Part shown: positions 19,144-27,407 of the stretch, piece after piece
Numbering within the stretch: the first letter of the stretch is position 1
Layout: the number at the start of each line of letters is the position of its first letter
Source of the DNA: CAZYWA01 sp964650975 [NCBI: uncultured bacterium]
GTDB taxonomy: Bacteria; JADJOY01
Reading direction: 5' to 3'
NCBI GenBank assembly: GCA_964650975.1
Contig: CAZYWA010000018.1
Coordinates: forward strand, 1-29,741
Length of the DNA: 29,741 nucleotides
Translations under genes and position numbers: made by a program
Notes under the pieces: generated by a model
The model's database searches: none
What the model was told of the DNA's origin: nothing
What the model saw: the letters and a program-made list of their open reading frames with translations, nothing else

Positions 19144-21165
19144 TCATCCCACGTCGCCGAGATCGCGGGCCTCGCGCCGCTGCCACGTGGCGACCAGCGG
19201 GTCCGGCAGCGCCACCCAGGTCTTCGTGCCGTGCGCGCGCCCGGCGGGCGGCGATTCGACCCAGGCGCGACCGCCGTGCGCCTCGACGATGCGCTTCACG
19301 ATCGCGAGCCCCACTCCGGTGCCGTCGCCCGCGTTGCTGAGTCGCACGAAAAGGCCGAACACGCGCTCGTGGAACTCGGCGGGAATCCCCGGCCCCTCGT
19401 CCTCGACGAAGAACCGCGCCTCGCCGCCGGCGCGCACTCCGCCGATCCGGATCGTCGAGCCGGGCTCGACGCAGCCGTAGCGCAGCGCGTTCGAGATCAG
19501 GTTGTCGAACACCTCGCCCAGCCGGTCGGGGTCCGCTTCCACCATCGGCAGCGACGGCGCGACCTCGAGCCGCGCTCCGGCCGCCTCGATGCGGCTCGCG
19601 AGCTGCTCGAGCGCCCGGTTCACCAGCTCCCGCACCTCCACCCGCTTGGGCTCCTGGACCGTGCGGCCGGCGCGGCTCAGGTCGAGCAAATCGTCGAGCG
19701 TCTTGCGCAGCCGCGAGCAGGCTCGCTCGACGCGCTTGGCGGCGTCCAGGATCCTGGCATGACCGGCCGTCTGCGCGTCGGTGGCGATGTGCCCGACGAA
19801 TCCCGAGATCGTGACCATCGGCGATTTGAGGTCGTGGGAGACGGTGTAGACGAACTGCTCGAGCTCCTCGTTCTTGCGTTTGAGCTCGCGGTTGGCAGTC
19901 TCGACGGCGCGCTCCGCGCGCTCGCGCTGGGTGAGATCGAGAACCGAGGCCAGGACGCCCGGCCCCTGGTCGGTGACGATCGGATTGAGCGCGATCTCGA
20001 CCGGCAGCGCCGAGCCGTCCTTGCGCCGTGCGTGGAGATGGCGGCCGGCGCCCATCGGCCGGGCGACCCGCTCGTGCTCGAAACGGGCTCGGTTCTCCGG
20101 ATGGCCCGAGCGCCAGCGATCGGGCACCAGGATCTCGACCGGCTGCCCGACCAGCTCCTCCTGCGAGTAGCCGAACATGGGCTCGACCGCGGGGTTGGCC
20201 AGCTGGATGGTGCCGGTGGGGCTCACCAGGAGCTTGGCGAGCGGCGAGGCGTCGAGCACGGCGCGAAAACGCTCCTCGGCGCGGGTGCGCTCGGCGATCT
20301 CCCGATCGAGCCGCACCCGCTCGGACTGCAGATCCTCCATCACGCTCAGCATCGCGACGGACTGCTGGCGCGCTTCGTCGCGGCTGCGCCTGAGCTCGGC
20401 CAGCGCCCCGGCCAGCTTGTGCGAATGCTCCTCGGCCTCGACGCGCGACATCGAGTGGCGGCGGCTGTCCTCGCGAAACCGGCGCAGCATCGACTGATAA
20501 AGGAACGCGATCCACGCCACCAGCAGCAGATGCACCGCCAGGAACTGGATGTAGCGGGTCGAGCGCAGCTCATCCCCACGGCCGCGGACCAGCGCGACGC
20601 ATGCGGCGGCGGCCTCGTCGTAGCGGTCGAGAAGGTCGCGCGCGCTCGCCGTGAGGTCGGCGACTCCCGCCACCACGCGGTCGCGCGGCGCATCGTTGGC
20701 TACGTCCCGGGCGACCGCTCGAGCGGCGTCGAGGTACTCCCGGACCCGCCGGTCGAGCTCGTGCCCGCTGCCGTAGTAGAGCTCCGCGAGCTCGGTCGGC
20801 AGCTCGGTGCGGTGCGATGCGGCTGGGTCTCCGACCACGTCGCGGTGCGCGGCGCGGAGCCGCTCCACGCGCGCTTCCAGCTGCGCGCCGATCGTCGCCA
20901 GCGATTGCGGGGTGTCGTCGCCGTCCAGGTACAAGCGGCGAGCGGTGAGCACCACGGCGCGAGCCAGCGTGCGGCTCGACGTCACCCGGTCGAGCAGCAG
21001 CACGCGCTCGGACAGGACCTGCGCTTCGTGACGGAAATCCGCGATCGCGACGGCGAAGGTCACGGCGAGGGCCGCGATCGAGAAGCCCAGGATCCACGCG
21101 AGGACGCTCGCGCGGATTCGCCGAGGCGGCGACGCGCGTCGACCCGGCGGGAGATCGAGGTCCAT
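19144..21165 (-). CDS. Membrane PAS-containing sensor histidine kinase
   Basis: 673 residues. TM1 at about 18-43 and TM2 at about 204-226 bracket an Ala/Arg-rich helical periplasmic domain. A coiled coil (about 235-295) leads to a PAS domain (about 296-412, FRAVLDASPLAKLLVSPTG and FGYSQEELVGQPVEILVP). HisKA has His444 in TVSHDLKSPM. The ATPase domain is intact: N-box FDNLISNALRYG (Asn555), G1 VEDEGPGIP, G2 GTGVGLAIVKRIVEAHGG. The DLKSPM-type H-box and Rcp1-like partner fit the phytochrome/SpoIIJ-like kinase group. The ATG is 2 nt after the stop of the ETR1-like gene and its ribosome site is weak, so translation is probably coupled. Confidence 0.94.
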   Translation of the reverse strand: MDLDLPPGRRASPPRRIRASVLAWILGFSIAALAVTFAVAIADFRHEAQVLSERVLLLDRVTSSRTLARAVVLTARRLYLDGDDTPQSLATIGAQLEARVERLRAAHRDVVGDPAASHRTELPTELAELYYGSGHELDRRVREYLDAARAVARDVANDAPRDRVVAGVADLTASARDLLDRYDEAAAACVALVRGRGDELRSTRYIQFLAVHLLLVAWIAFLYQSMLRRFREDSRRHSMSRVEAEEHSHKLAGALAELRRSRDEARQQSVAMLSVMEDLQSERVRLDREIAERTRAEERFRAVLDASPLAKLLVSPTGTIQLANPAVEPMFGYSQEELVGQPVEILVPDRWRSGHPENRARFEHERVARPMGAGRHLHARRKDGSALPVEIALNPIVTDQGPGVLASVLDLTQRERAERAVETANRELKRKNEELEQFVYTVSHDLKSPMVTISGFVGHIATDAQTAGHARILDAAKRVERACSRLRKTLDDLLDLSRAGRTVQEPKRVEVRELVNRALEQLASRIEAAGARLEVAPSLPMVEADPDRLGEVFDNLISNALRYGCVEPGSTIRIGGVRAGGEARFFVEDEGPGIPAEFHERVFGLFVRLSNAGDGTGVGLAIVKRIVEAHGGRAWVESPPAGRAHGTKTWVALPDPLVATWQRREARDLGDVG

Positions 21166-21167
21166 CG

Positions 21168-21788
21168 TTAGCCGGTGGTCTCGTCCGCGGGCGCCGCTTC
21201 CATCGCTTCCACGGCTTCGCCCGCCCGGTACTTCGGTTCCTGCCCGAGACGGACGAGCAGCTCGTTCACTTCGCGCTTGAGCTCGGCGGTCCGGAGCTCA
21301 CGGCCCATCGTGACACGGTTCAACCGCTCGAGCACCGAGGCCCGCTCGCGAAGCTCGACCTCGACCGCCTTCCGGCGCTCCGCTTCGGCCGCGAGCCGCG
21401 CATTGACGTCCGCGAGCCCCGGGAGCGCCAGGGCTCTGGGAATCGCCGGCACCAGGGCCGCCACCGTCGCCCACGACACCAGCGCGGTGGCGATCTTCAC
21501 CAGCGCCTGCAACCGATACACCGGGTACCAGAAGATCACCGCCTCGAGCAGGTGCACGGTGCCGCAGCAGAAGATGAAGGCGCCGAAGAGCCAGATCACG
21601 ATCGGAAACGGAGTCCCCGACCGCCGCCGCACGAAGAACCACAAGAGCAGCGGGATGGCGGTGTAGGCACCCCACACCGCGAGGTCCGACACCACGTGGG
21701 TCCAGCCCAGCGCGGCGCTCCACGTGCCGCAATGCCAGCGCGCGGGAAATCCCTGGGTGTCCAGGAGCCGTGCGATGAGCTCGAGCAT
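21168..21788 (-). CDS. Stand-alone ethylene-receptor-type (ETR1-like) copper-binding membrane sensor
   Basis: 206 residues. GAGG lies about 10 nt before the ATG. Three transmembrane helices (about 32-53, 62-86, 94-116) match the ETR1 N-terminal domain: HVVSDLAVWGAYTAIPL carries Asp35 (ETR1 Asp25), and GAFIFCCGTVHLLE carries Cys75 and His79 with the same spacing as the Cu(I) ligands Cys65 and His69 of ETR1. A coiled coil follows (ARLAAEAERRKAVEVELRER), then MGRELRTAELKREVNELL, a segment normally joining this sensor to a kinase. The protein ends there, with no kinase or GAF domain. The complete kinase is the next gene, 2 nt away. Binding of ethylene or another small ligand is inferred. Confidence 0.85.
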   Translation of the reverse strand: MLELIARLLDTQGFPARWHCGTWSAALGWTHVVSDLAVWGAYTAIPLLLWFFVRRRSGTPFPIVIWLFGAFIFCCGTVHLLEAVIFWYPVYRLQALVKIATALVSWATVAALVPAIPRALALPGLADVNARLAAEAERRKAVEVELRERASVLERLNRVTMGRELRTAELKREVNELLVRLGQEPKYRAGEAVEAMEAAPADETTG

Positions 21789-21816
21789 GGAGCCGGATCC
21801 TCTGCCACCCAGCCGG

Positions 21817-22803
21817 TCAGCCGGGGGTGAGTTCGCGGCCCTCCACGCGATTCCGGCCGAGGCGCTTGGCTTCGTAGAGGGCGCGATCCGCTTCGGCGAC
21901 CAGATCCTGCCAGCGCCCCGGCAGACCGGCCGCGACACCGACGCTGATCGTGACCCGCGACGTCCAGTCTCGTCCGGGAGGCTTGACGTCGCGCTCGATC
22001 ACCGCCACCCGAGCACGCTCCGCGAGCGCCAGCCCGCCCACCAGCCCGGTCTCGGGGAGCATCAGCACGAACTCGTCGCCACCGAAGCGGCCCACCGAGT
22101 CGACCGTGCGGCACGAGTTGGCCACTGCCCGCGCGACCTCCTGCAGGCAGCTGTCTCCGGCCAGGTGCCCGGCGACGTCGTTGACCGTCTTGAAGCCGTC
22201 GACGTCCACCAGGCAGAGGCAGAGCGAATGCCCGAAGCGAAGCGCCCGCTCGACTTCCTGCGCGGCGGCGTCCTCCCAGGCGGTGCGGCTCAGGAGCCCG
22301 GTGAGCGAGTCGTGGCGCGCGCGCTCCGACCAGAAGAGCGCCGCGTCGGCGAGCGTGCGCGACATCTCCTCGAGCTTGCTCGCCCGGTCGAGCGCGCGCT
22401 CCGCTTCCATGCGCTGCCGCGCGTGGGTCTCCGCGCGCTCCATCACCAGCGCCAGCGCCTCGGGCCCGATGTCGGCCTTGGCGAGGTACTCGTCGGCGCC
22501 GGCTCTCACCGCGGTGGCCGCGACGTACTCGTTGCCGTGCGCGGTGAGCATGACCACCGGCTTCGAGAACCGCGCGGCGCGCAGCGAGCGCAGCACGTCC
22601 GCGCCGTTCGAGGCGCCGAGCCGGTAGTCGAGGAACAGGAAATCCACCGGCTGCTGGCGAAGCGTCTCGACGGCGAGGTCGACGCTCGGGGCGCTCACGA
22701 ACTTGACGTCGACGCCCGGGACGCCGTCGAGCGCGCGCCGCAGGAGCTCGGCGTGGTCTTCCTCGTCGTCGACACACACCACCGTCATCTGGCGCTCGGA
22801 CAT
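21817..22803 (-). CDS. Response regulator with GGDEF output (diguanylate cyclase)
   Basis: 328 residues. The receiver domain (1-125) has Asp12/Asp13, Asp59 in FLFLDYRLG, Thr87 and Lys109, as in working receivers. A helical linker leads to a GGDEF domain (about 160-325) with HDSLTGLLSR, LVDVDGFKTVND, the active-site GGDEF (241-245) and an inhibitory-site RxxD (Arg232-Asp235) five residues before it. It should make c-di-GMP and be feedback-inhibited by it. ATG 22803 gives MSERQMTVVCVDDEE; GGGAG is 11 nt upstream, so the later ATG at 22788 is possible. It heads the operon with the ETR1-like sensor 28 nt downstream, and is the best candidate output of that sensor and kinase. Confidence 0.93.
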   Translation of the reverse strand: MSERQMTVVCVDDEEDHAELLRRALDGVPGVDVKFVSAPSVDLAVETLRQQPVDFLFLDYRLGASNGADVLRSLRAARFSKPVVMLTAHGNEYVAATAVRAGADEYLAKADIGPEALALVMERAETHARQRMEAERALDRASKLEEMSRTLADAALFWSERARHDSLTGLLSRTAWEDAAAQEVERALRFGHSLCLCLVDVDGFKTVNDVAGHLAGDSCLQEVARAVANSCRTVDSVGRFGGDEFVLMLPETGLVGGLALAERARVAVIERDVKPPGRDWTSRVTISVGVAAGLPGRWQDLVAEADRALYEAKRLGRNRVEGRELTPG

Positions 22804-22959
22804 ATGGGCACCCACTCCCGGCCGCTCGGCTTCCCCACCCCGTCGCCCCTCGACCAAGTGCGGCGAACGTAACGCAAGGATCGAGCCGCGCGCCGAGCAC
22901 CTCGGACGGACCGAGCTTCGGTATCAGACCATCGCCGGCGCTGCTCGCGACCGCCCGGC

Positions 22960-22992
22960 ATCCCCGGGAAAAAAGCCAATGTTCCCGGGGAT
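22960..22992. repeat. 11-bp perfect inverted repeat in the 313-bp gap 22804-23116
   Basis: ATCCCCGGGAA (22960-22970) and TTCCCGGGGAT (22982-22992) around the 11-nt loop AAAAGCCAATG. It lies about 157 bp upstream of the diguanylate cyclase operon and about 125 bp downstream of the glycosidase gene. On the minus strand the T tract is in the loop and not after the stem, so it is not a standard terminator; it could be an operator or an RNA hairpin. Nothing else convincing is seen in the gap. Confidence 0.6.
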
Positions 22993-23116
22993 CGAGCCGG
23001 ACCTGGGCGAGACAGCCCCGCGACGCCGGAGCCGCTTTCGTCTCGCGCCGCCCGATGCGTTTTGCAAGTTCGCTGGCGATCCGCCAACGAGAGTTAGCGT
23101 ACCTCGAACAGGACGA

Positions 23117-24013
23117 TCACCCGCCGTCGCGAGCCTGCATCGCGGCCAGGAGCGGCCCGGGTGTGCCGTCGGGCGACTTGATCGAATAGCCGAGGGAGTC
23201 GTCGTTCCAGGCGTAGATCACCCAGCGCTCGGGGTCGATGCCGAGGCGGTGGTAGACCTCGGTGACCTGCAGGAAGTAGCTGAGCTGGTCGGCCAAGGTG
23301 TTGTCGCCCACTTCCGTGACCCACACCTCGACGCCGTGGCTCTGGGCGGTCGACACCACCTGCTGCACCGCCGGCACCTTCTCGTACTGCTTCGAGTAGA
23401 CGTGCATGTTGAACACGTCGACCTCGTCGAGCAGCCCCAGATTGATCATGTCTTTGTTGTAGTTGAGGTTGTTCGGGTAGTCCTCGACCATCGGCCGCGT
23501 GGCCGCCGCCACCAGCTTCTGCGAGCGGCCCGCCGCCGCGCGCACCGCGGGTGCGTTGGCCTTCACCCAGTCGACGTACTGCTCGGCGGTCCAGGAGAGG
23601 AAGTTCTCGGGCTCGTTCTCGAGCTCCCAGGCGATCACCTTGGGATCGTTGGCGAAGCGCGACACGAACGCCAGGTCCACGTCTTCCTGCGGCAGGATCA
23701 CCATGAACCTCGCGTCGGACGGCGCGCCGTCGATCAGGCTGCCCACGAAGTCCTTCACGTCGGGCTTGATGAGGGTGCGGATCACGCCGACCAGCGGGGT
23801 GATCTCGGTCACGTCGCTGGGGCTGGCTCCGTTGGGCTGCAGATGGATGCCGAGTTGTTCCTTGGGCAGCAGCGTGTCGACGCCCGGGTTGGGCGGGTTG
23901 GTGATGGTTTCCAGGTCGCTGATGCTGGTGTTTCCGCATCCGACCAGCGCGGAAACCAGCAGCGCGGCGGCGACGTGAAGGGTCAACAGAAGCCAGCGAT
24001 CGTCGCTTTTCAT
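23117..24013 (-). CDS. Glycoside-hydrolase-like (clan GH-A TIM-barrel) lipoprotein
   Basis: 298 residues. GAGGAG about 9 nt upstream of the ATG. Lipoprotein signal with lipobox ALVGC (Cys26). The rest resembles a small TIM-barrel of clan GH-A: IAWELENEPENF supplies the Asn-Glu pair typical of the acid/base (Glu134) on strand 4, VFNMHVYS lies at strand 6, VEVWVTEVGDNT gives the likely nucleophile Glu234 on strand 7, and VIYAWNDDS lies at strand 8. These positions suit retaining glycosidases such as GH5 or GH39 relatives. At about 270 mature residues it is short for the clan. The substrate is unknown; an anchored enzyme acting on polysaccharide is inferred. Confidence 0.75.
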   Translation of the reverse strand: MKSDDRWLLLTLHVAAALLVSALVGCGNTSISDLETITNPPNPGVDTLLPKEQLGIHLQPNGASPSDVTEITPLVGVIRTLIKPDVKDFVGSLIDGAPSDARFMVILPQEDVDLAFVSRFANDPKVIAWELENEPENFLSWTAEQYVDWVKANAPAVRAAAGRSQKLVAAATRPMVEDYPNNLNYNKDMINLGLLDEVDVFNMHVYSKQYEKVPAVQQVVSTAQSHGVEVWVTEVGDNTLADQLSYFLQVTEVYHRLGIDPERWVIYAWNDDSLGYSIKSPDGTPGPLLAAMQARDGG

Positions 24014-24257
24014 GAAGTCGTTCTCCTCGAGCTCACTCGTCGTTTGGCCACGGAAAACCCGAGGGTACCGCAGTTTGCACCGATGTCGCGAGCCGTCACG
24101 GTCGCCTCATCCGCGCCGCACACGATCGCGCCGCGGACCCGTGCGCCCCGCCTTCCGCCCCGGGCAGACCGGAGACGCGCCAAGAGGCCCACCCGTGGTA
24201 ACTTTGACTAGCGTTCCGGTGCCCGGAGGGAAACGCCCCCCCGGGGAATCGTCAGCC

Positions 24258-25820
24258 ATGGCCACAGTGGAACCGCGGCGCAGCGCGCCGCGCGAGCGAA
24301 GTGTGCAAGCGGCCCGCCCCGCGGGCGCGCTTCGCGATTCGAGCCGCGGGGTGGCTACCGGCTTCGACTGGCTGCCACGCGCGTGGCTCGCGCTGCTCGA
24401 ACCGCTGCTGCACGGACCGCGCTTCGATCCGGCCGAGCAACGCGAGTTCGACCTCTTCGCGTCGCGCGCCACCGGCCGCGCCGGACAAGTGCTGCTGGTG
24501 CTCACCGCGTCGCTGATGCTGCTGCTCTGGCCGATCGACCTGCTGGTGCTCGGCGGATCGCCGTCGCACATGGCGCTGCTCGGGGTGTGGCGCGTGATCT
24601 ACGCCGCGATCGCCCTCGGCTCCGCGCGCTGGACCACGCAGCGCCTCGCCACGAACCAGGGCACGGCGGGGATCCTGAGCGGCACGGTACTGGTTTTTGC
24701 GGGCGGGACCTACGCCGTGCTGGGACGGATCGTGCCGCTCGAGTCGCCGTGGATCCACACCGCGGTCGTGGTCCCCGCCTTCACGATGTACGTCCTGCTT
24801 CCGCCGCTCCCGCGGTTGGCGCTGGTCGCGGCGACCTCCACCGTTACGTGGAGCGCCATCGTGCTCTCGGCGAACGGCGTGCTCGTCTACACCCACTGGA
24901 TCGAGACCGGCGGTGTGGCGCTCTTGACGATGTCGTTCAGCTTTGTCTTCGGGCACGTGTGCTGGGTCGGCGCGCGCTGGTTCTTCGTGATGCGGCGCGC
25001 CCGCGACGAGGCCGAGGCCGAGCAGCAGCGTCTCGAGGCGCTGGTGGTGCAGGTGGAGCGCGCGCACGACCTGCAAGCGCTGGCACGCGGTGTGGCGCAC
25101 GAGTTCAACAACCTGTTCCACGTGATCCTGGGCGCGGTGGATCTCGCGGATCGCGATCTGCCGCCGGGAATGCCTCGTCCCGAGAGCTTCGCGGACGTCC
25201 GGGAAGCGGTGCACCGCGGCGCCCAGGTTTGCCGTCAGGTGCTGGCGCACGCCGGCGATCCGCTGCTCGCGCTCGAGCCTCTCGATCTCGACGAGCTGAT
25301 TCCCGGCCATTTCCAGGCGATCGCGCGTGGCTTGCCGCTCGACATCCGGATCGAGCACGAGCGCCACGGCAACCCGCTGGTGGTGGTGGCCGACCCGACC
25401 CGCCTGCTCGACGCCCTCGACCGGCTGGTGGCCGATGCGCTGGAAGGCGTCGACGGCCCGCGCGGCGTCATCGCGACCAAGTGCGATCGGCTGACGCTCA
25501 CCGACGACGTGCTCGACCGCGAGCCGGAGCTCATGTCCCTGGCGCCGGGGCCCTACGCGGTGGTCGAGCTGGCGCAGCACGCGGCGGCGGTCGATCCCGC
25601 GCTTCGCACGCGACTGCTCGATCCGCTCGCGGTGAGCCCGCCGGTGCCGCGCAGGCTCGGGCTGCTCTCGGCCGCCGCCGCGGTGCGGGCGCATCGCGGC
25701 CAGATCGTGATCGACGACCATCCGCAAGGCGGCTGCCGGTGGCGCGCTTTCCTGCCGCTCATCACCGCGGCTCAGCCGTCTCGTCGCCTGGTGCTGCCGA
25801 GCGATACGGGACTCGGGTAA
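24258..25820 (+). CDS. Membrane histidine-kinase homologue with degenerate ATP-binding domain (probable pseudokinase)
   Basis: 520 residues from the ATG at 24258; a weak GGGGAA lies 10 nt upstream. Five or six hydrophobic helices (about 77-245) form a membrane domain without a known sensor name. A short coiled coil leads to a good H-box, LARGVAHEFNNLFHVILGAV (His281), of the DFNNLL-type kinase group. The ATPase domain keeps its overall order but not its chemistry. The N-box reads LDALDRLVADALEGV without the Asn. The DxGxG place reads VELAQHAAAVDP. The EPFFTTK place reads DPLAVSPP. The GTGLGL place reads PRRLGLLSAAAAV. ATP binding is therefore unlikely. It may relay or accept phosphate at His281 or act by binding. 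The quinone oxidoreductase gene follows after 22 nt. Confidence 0.82.
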   Translation: MATVEPRRSAPRERSVQAARPAGALRDSSRGVATGFDWLPRAWLALLEPLLHGPRFDPAEQREFDLFASRATGRAGQVLLVLTASLMLLLWPIDLLVLGGSPSHMALLGVWRVIYAAIALGSARWTTQRLATNQGTAGILSGTVLVFAGGTYAVLGRIVPLESPWIHTAVVVPAFTMYVLLPPLPRLALVAATSTVTWSAIVLSANGVLVYTHWIETGGVALLTMSFSFVFGHVCWVGARWFFVMRRARDEAEAEQQRLEALVVQVERAHDLQALARGVAHEFNNLFHVILGAVDLADRDLPPGMPRPESFADVREAVHRGAQVCRQVLAHAGDPLLALEPLDLDELIPGHFQAIARGLPLDIRIEHERHGNPLVVVADPTRLLDALDRLVADALEGVDGPRGVIATKCDRLTLTDDVLDREPELMSLAPGPYAVVELAQHAAAVDPALRTRLLDPLAVSPPVPRRLGLLSAAAAVRAHRGQIVIDDHPQGGCRWRAFLPLITAAQPSRRLVLPSDTGLG

Positions 25821-25842
25821 CCGACCGCATGAGGGCCTTCGC

Positions 25843-26826
25843 ATGAAAGCCGTGGTGATCCGCGAGCGCGGCGGTCCCGAGGTGCTGGAGATCCGCGAGG
25901 TCCCCGACCCCCAACCGGGTCCGGGCGAAGTGCTGGTCGCGATCCACGCCACCTCGCTCAACCGCGCCGATCTGATCCAGCGGCGCGGCTTCTACCCGGC
26001 CCCTCCCGACGCTCCCCGCGACATCCCCGGGCTCGAGTGCGCGGGCGAGGTCACGGCCCTCGGCCCCAACGTCTTCGATCTCTCCGTGGGCGATCGCGTG
26101 TTCGGGATCCTGGGCGGCGGCGGTTACGCCGAGAAGGTCGCGACGCCGGCGCGCATGGTCGCGCGCATTCCGTCGTGCCTGAGCTGGGAGGAAGCCGCCG
26201 CGGTGCCCGAGGTGTTCATCACCGCGCACGATGCGCTGGTGACGCAAGCCGGGCTGGTGATGGGCGAGCGAGTGCTGATCCACGCGGTGGGCGGCGGGGT
26301 CGGCACCGCCGCGGTGCAGATCGCGAAGGCCCTGGGCGCGACCACGATCGGCACCGCGGGTGGCGGCGACAAGCTCGAGCGCGCCAAGGCCCTCGGCCTC
26401 GACGTCGCGATCGATCGCACCACCCAGGAGTTCGCGGCCGTGATCGCCGACACCTACGGCGGCGCCGGCGTCCACGTGATCCTCGACACCGTCGGCCCTT
26501 CGTACTGGGAAGCGAACCTCAACTGCCTCGCGCGCTGCGGACGCATGGTGCTGATCGGCCTCCTCGGCATGGCCCAGCCCGCGCTGCGCGCCGATCTGAT
26601 GCTCAACAAGCGGCTTAAGATCATGGGATCGGTGCTGCGCTCGCGGCCGCTCGAGGAGAAGATCGCCGCCACGCAAGCCTTCGCCCGCTCGATCGTGCCG
26701 CTCCTCGACTGCCGCGCGCTCAAGCCGGTGATCGATCGCGTCTTCGCCTTCGACGACGTCCGCGCCGCGCACGAGTACATGGAGCAGAACCAGAACTTCG
26801 GGAAGATCGTGCTCAAGGTGCGGTGA
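25843..26826 (+). CDS. NAD(P)H quinone oxidoreductase, PIG3-like zinc-independent MDR family
   Basis: 327 residues, the usual length. The start MKAVVIRERGGPEVLEIREV is canonical and GAGGG precedes the ATG by 8 nt. The GroES-like part includes ATSLNRADLIQRRGFYPAPP, the signature of the PIG3/TP53I3 group, and PGLECAGEV. The Rossmann part has the nucleotide-binding HAVGGGVGTAAVQIAKALGA (about 147-166). Zinc-ligand cysteines of alcohol dehydrogenases are absent. Family members transfer hydride from NADPH to quinones in the cytoplasm. It sits between the kinase homologue and a lipoprotein gene (15-nt gap), and is probably in the same transcript. Confidence 0.95.
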   Translation: MKAVVIRERGGPEVLEIREVPDPQPGPGEVLVAIHATSLNRADLIQRRGFYPAPPDAPRDIPGLECAGEVTALGPNVFDLSVGDRVFGILGGGGYAEKVATPARMVARIPSCLSWEEAAAVPEVFITAHDALVTQAGLVMGERVLIHAVGGGVGTAAVQIAKALGATTIGTAGGGDKLERAKALGLDVAIDRTTQEFAAVIADTYGGAGVHVILDTVGPSYWEANLNCLARCGRMVLIGLLGMAQPALRADLMLNKRLKIMGSVLRSRPLEEKIAATQAFARSIVPLLDCRALKPVIDRVFAFDDVRAAHEYMEQNQNFGKIVLKVR

Positions 26827-26841
26827 ACCCCGGAGGTGAAG

Positions 26842-27327
26842 ATGAAGGGGAATCGCGTTCAGAGCACCGTGAGGTGGGCGGTCGTGGCAACGCTGCTGGC
26901 GGGAGCGGGTTGCGGGTCGGATCACGCGAGCCAGGTCCCCGAGGAGCCCACTCCACCACCGTGTCTCGACTGCGGCGGTGGTGGCTTGGTGGGCGCCGCG
27001 ACCATCTTCGTCGACACTACGTCGATTCCCGCCGACGGCACCACGCTCACCGCGGCGCACGCGACGTTCACCGACCGCCGGGGCATTTCTCTCGTCGGCG
27101 TGCCCGTCCGGTTCACCGCCACGATCGCGGACGTCACCTGGGTGGATCCGGCGTCCGCGGATCCGGAGAGCTCGCACCTCACGGAGTGCGACGAACCGAC
27201 TGGCAGCGACGGTACCGCCGAGTGCGTGTTTCGCGCCGGCTCCACCGTTGGAAAGGCGTTCATCACGGCCGCCGCTCCCGAATCGGTGGGCCTCTCCGCG
27301 AGCGAGCAGATCGAGCTCGTCCACTGA
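26842..27327 (+). CDS. Lipoprotein with a bacterial Ig-like (Big_1-type) domain
   Basis: 161 residues. GGAGG (26832-26836) is 5 nt before the ATG at 26842, so this start is preferred over GTG 26836. The signal ends at LLAGAGC, then a Pro-rich spacer with two close cysteines (CLDC) and a glycine run. Residues about 50-155 form one Ig-like domain of the invasin/Big_1 kind: IFVDTTSIPADGTTLTAAHA, VGVPVRFTATI, then TGSDGTAECVF and GKAFITAAA. Such domains are spacers or binders on surface proteins. As a single-domain lipoprotein its role is unclear. Probably co-transcribed with the oxidoreductase gene 15 nt upstream. Confidence 0.82.
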   Translation: MKGNRVQSTVRWAVVATLLAGAGCGSDHASQVPEEPTPPPCLDCGGGGLVGAATIFVDTTSIPADGTTLTAAHATFTDRRGISLVGVPVRFTATIADVTWVDPASADPESSHLTECDEPTGSDGTAECVFRAGSTVGKAFITAAAPESVGLSASEQIELVH

Positions 27328-27407
27328 CTTCGACGCGCCCTCAGTGCTCCGACGTCTTTCGTCGAGCTGGAATCATCGGGAAATCGTACTGCGGGCGGGG
27401 GCCGAGC

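Noticed and set aside
25762-27324. 520-codon minus-strand frame opposite the oxidoreductase and Ig-like genes
   Set aside because: It spans two convincing plus-strand genes and an intergenic gap, and has no recognisable motif.
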